The position numbers and the translations under genes were made by a program. This document shows positions 62,901-64,000 of a stretch of 64,000 nucleotides of DNA, piece after piece; within the stretch, counting starts at the first letter, position 1, and each line of letters begins with the position of its first letter. Source of the DNA: Nematostella vectensis (lineage: Eukaryota; Cnidaria; Anthozoa; Actiniaria; Edwardsiidae). Location: the NCBI RefSeq assembly GCF_932526225.1, contig NC_064036.1:9679519-9743518 (forward strand), read 5' to 3'. Under the pieces are notes generated by a model. It saw only the letters and a program-made list of their open reading frames with translations, was not told the origin of the DNA and did no database searches.

Positions 62901-63932
62901 CCTGTGATCTCAATTTATACCTTTCACTTGACTAAACTGCATTTGACAGCTGGCAGGTAGAGGGCTTAACATAGTACTTATCAGCCGATCACTGGAAAAG
63001 CTAAAGCAAGTTCAACAACACATTGGTAAGCATTTTTATAAGTTTCAACATTCTAGAAAGTTTTAATCATTTTTTGTTGTTCATGTTGTCTTGTTTACAG
63101 AATCTCAGTTTTATGTGCAGACCAAAATTATTGTAAAGGATTTTGGAGGCAATGCTGAGTTGTACCAAGACCTGGACGAGCAGCTCAGCAATCTGGACAT
63201 TGGTATCTTAGGTAATGTTTTTTTTTTTTATCTTTATACATGTATTCTGAATTACAGGCAAGCCAGAAATCTACTCCAAGTGGTTTTTGTGTGCAGAAAG
63301 GTAACAAAGGTATAATGGAGGGGGGCATTGAAAAACGTTTTTCATCTTTAGCCAGCCGCAAAATCATTGATGGTTATTAGGCTTATTCACTTTATGAGTA
63401 AAGCTAACAATAGAAATGAATGGTGCTGAAGATTGTGCCACAATGTACATGCTTGTGCCCAGTGGGAGAGTGAAAGAGTAAATATCACAGGATTTAAACA
63501 TGGAATTGAATAACTGAAACTAAATGAGAACAGTGATGCTATTACCGTTCCACACACCCTCACCCCCCCTGATAAAACACCATTACCCTTAAATACTAAT
63601 GGTAGTGGTGCAAGTGTCATCAGCTTTTGCAATCACTTCATATCTTTTGTGTATAACCACTAATTCCCTGAAAGAATCTTTGAATCCCTTTCCTCTGCAG
63701 ATTCTTCAGTTTAATTGTACTTATACTGCTTTTAGTGAACAATGTTGGTATGGCCTCTATGATAAACCGGTTTGCTGATTTGAAGATAGAGGTAAGGAAG
63801 ATGATATACCAATATTGCTCATGAATTCCCTGAAAATGTTGTTCCTTTCATGACCCCCGCCCTCATCTGTATGTTACTGCTCTGTAGGATTGCTGGAAAA
63901 TGCTGAATGTCAATGCCCTCTCTGCAGTTATG
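59978..63932 (+). CDS. HSD17B12: HSD17B12 copy B, 3'-truncated by the window
   Basis: Coding exons are 59978-60140, 60874-60920, 62950-63025, 63101-63211, 63736-63791 and 63888-63932. Their lengths (163, 47, 76, 111, 56, 45) equal those of the first six exons of copy A, with the same phases. The part present encodes the membrane anchor (starting MADGSAATVLAVFGG), the NADPH motif TGCTDGIG and NNVG at the same positions as in copy A; the catalytic Tyr-Lys exon lies beyond the edge. The ATG at 59978 is chosen because it gives exactly the copy A exon length. Protein divergence is substantial (exon 5 NNVGMASMINRF against NNVGVSHYPEFF), so the duplication is old. Both copies may work, with different substrates or tissues. 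Confidence 0.93.
60177..60378. repeat. Dispersed repeat of about 200 bp, copy 2
   Basis: It lies in intron 1 of HSD17B12 copy B and matches 58030-58212, with a small insertion near 60275-60285. Confidence 0.85.
61153..61337. mobile_element. 185-bp MITE, copy 1, in HSD17B12-B intron 2
   Basis: It starts CAATCTGTAACAAAAC and ends TTTTGTTGAGGATTG, an imperfect TIR of about 33 bp (both strands then read GGGACACTT). It is roughly 95% identical by eye to 62692-62876. Confidence 0.75.
61920..62180. repeat. Cluster of GGTAGACCGTT / GGTTGACCGT palindromic motifs
   Basis: GGTAGACGGTTGACCGTC near 61942, AACGGTCTACCACCGTTGACCGTT near 61998 (written as one 24-base site, key parts GGTCTACC and GTTGACC), and GGTAGACCGTTACACGG near 62149 form overlapping inverted repeats between the two MITE copies. 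Confidence 0.55.
62692..62876. mobile_element. 185-bp MITE, copy 2, in HSD17B12-B intron 2
   Basis: Same family and orientation as 61153-61337, 1.35 kb away. The copies differ by single substitutions and by G-run length. Confidence 0.75.
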
Positions 63933-64000
63933 GTAATTAGTTTGTAATAATGCATCTAAACAAGAAGTTTGTTAAGTAGTTGTTTTTTTGTTTAATTAGC

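Overview
This window reads as a stretch of an early-branching animal genome, most likely an anthozoan cnidarian such as the sea anemone Nematostella. That is inferred from gene content and gene style, not from a database match. Genes are split by many introns with GT-AG sites, there are no operons, and the introns are full of short TIR elements, minisatellites and G/C homopolymers. Seven protein genes can be rebuilt exon by exon from splice sites and matching intron phases.

Layout. Positions 1-478 are AT-rich with nothing recognisable. Positions 478-6113 are one 35-bp minisatellite of about 160 units with nested block duplications. Minus strand 6235-7155 is an intronless histamine N-methyltransferase-like gene. 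Positions 7430-8660 hold two nested inverted-repeat elements. Minus strand 9455-16305 is a receptor with a signal peptide, fibronectin type III domains, one membrane segment and a short tyrosine-bearing tail. It is divergent to HSD17B12 copy A (plus, 17089-24300, 11 exons). RER1 follows on plus (27174-29702, 6 coding exons) and carries a probable C/D-box snoRNA in intron 3. Minus strand 31756-42588 is a complete chordin gene (CR1, four CHRD domains, CR2-CR4). Positions 42.6-48.5 kb are gene-poor and repeat-bearing. Minus strand 48517-51779 is an SPSB-type SPRY/SOCS-box gene, followed by about 8 kb without a recognisable gene. From 59978 to the window end on plus lies HSD17B12 copy B, cut off after coding exon 6.

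The genes do not form one pathway. Chordin is a secreted BMP antagonist. RER1 is a Golgi-to-ER retrieval receptor. The two HSD17B12 copies are ER enzymes of very-long-chain fatty acid elongation. SPSB is a substrate adaptor for a Cullin-5 ubiquitin ligase. The HNMT-like enzyme would methylate a small amine. The FN3 receptor is an orphan. The most novel items are the FN3 receptor with a possible cytokine-receptor-like tail and one frameshifted exon, the snoRNA with a 10-nt match to 18S rRNA, a minisatellite seeded by a chordin exon-intron junction, and repeats lying within about 15 bp of several 5' splice sites.
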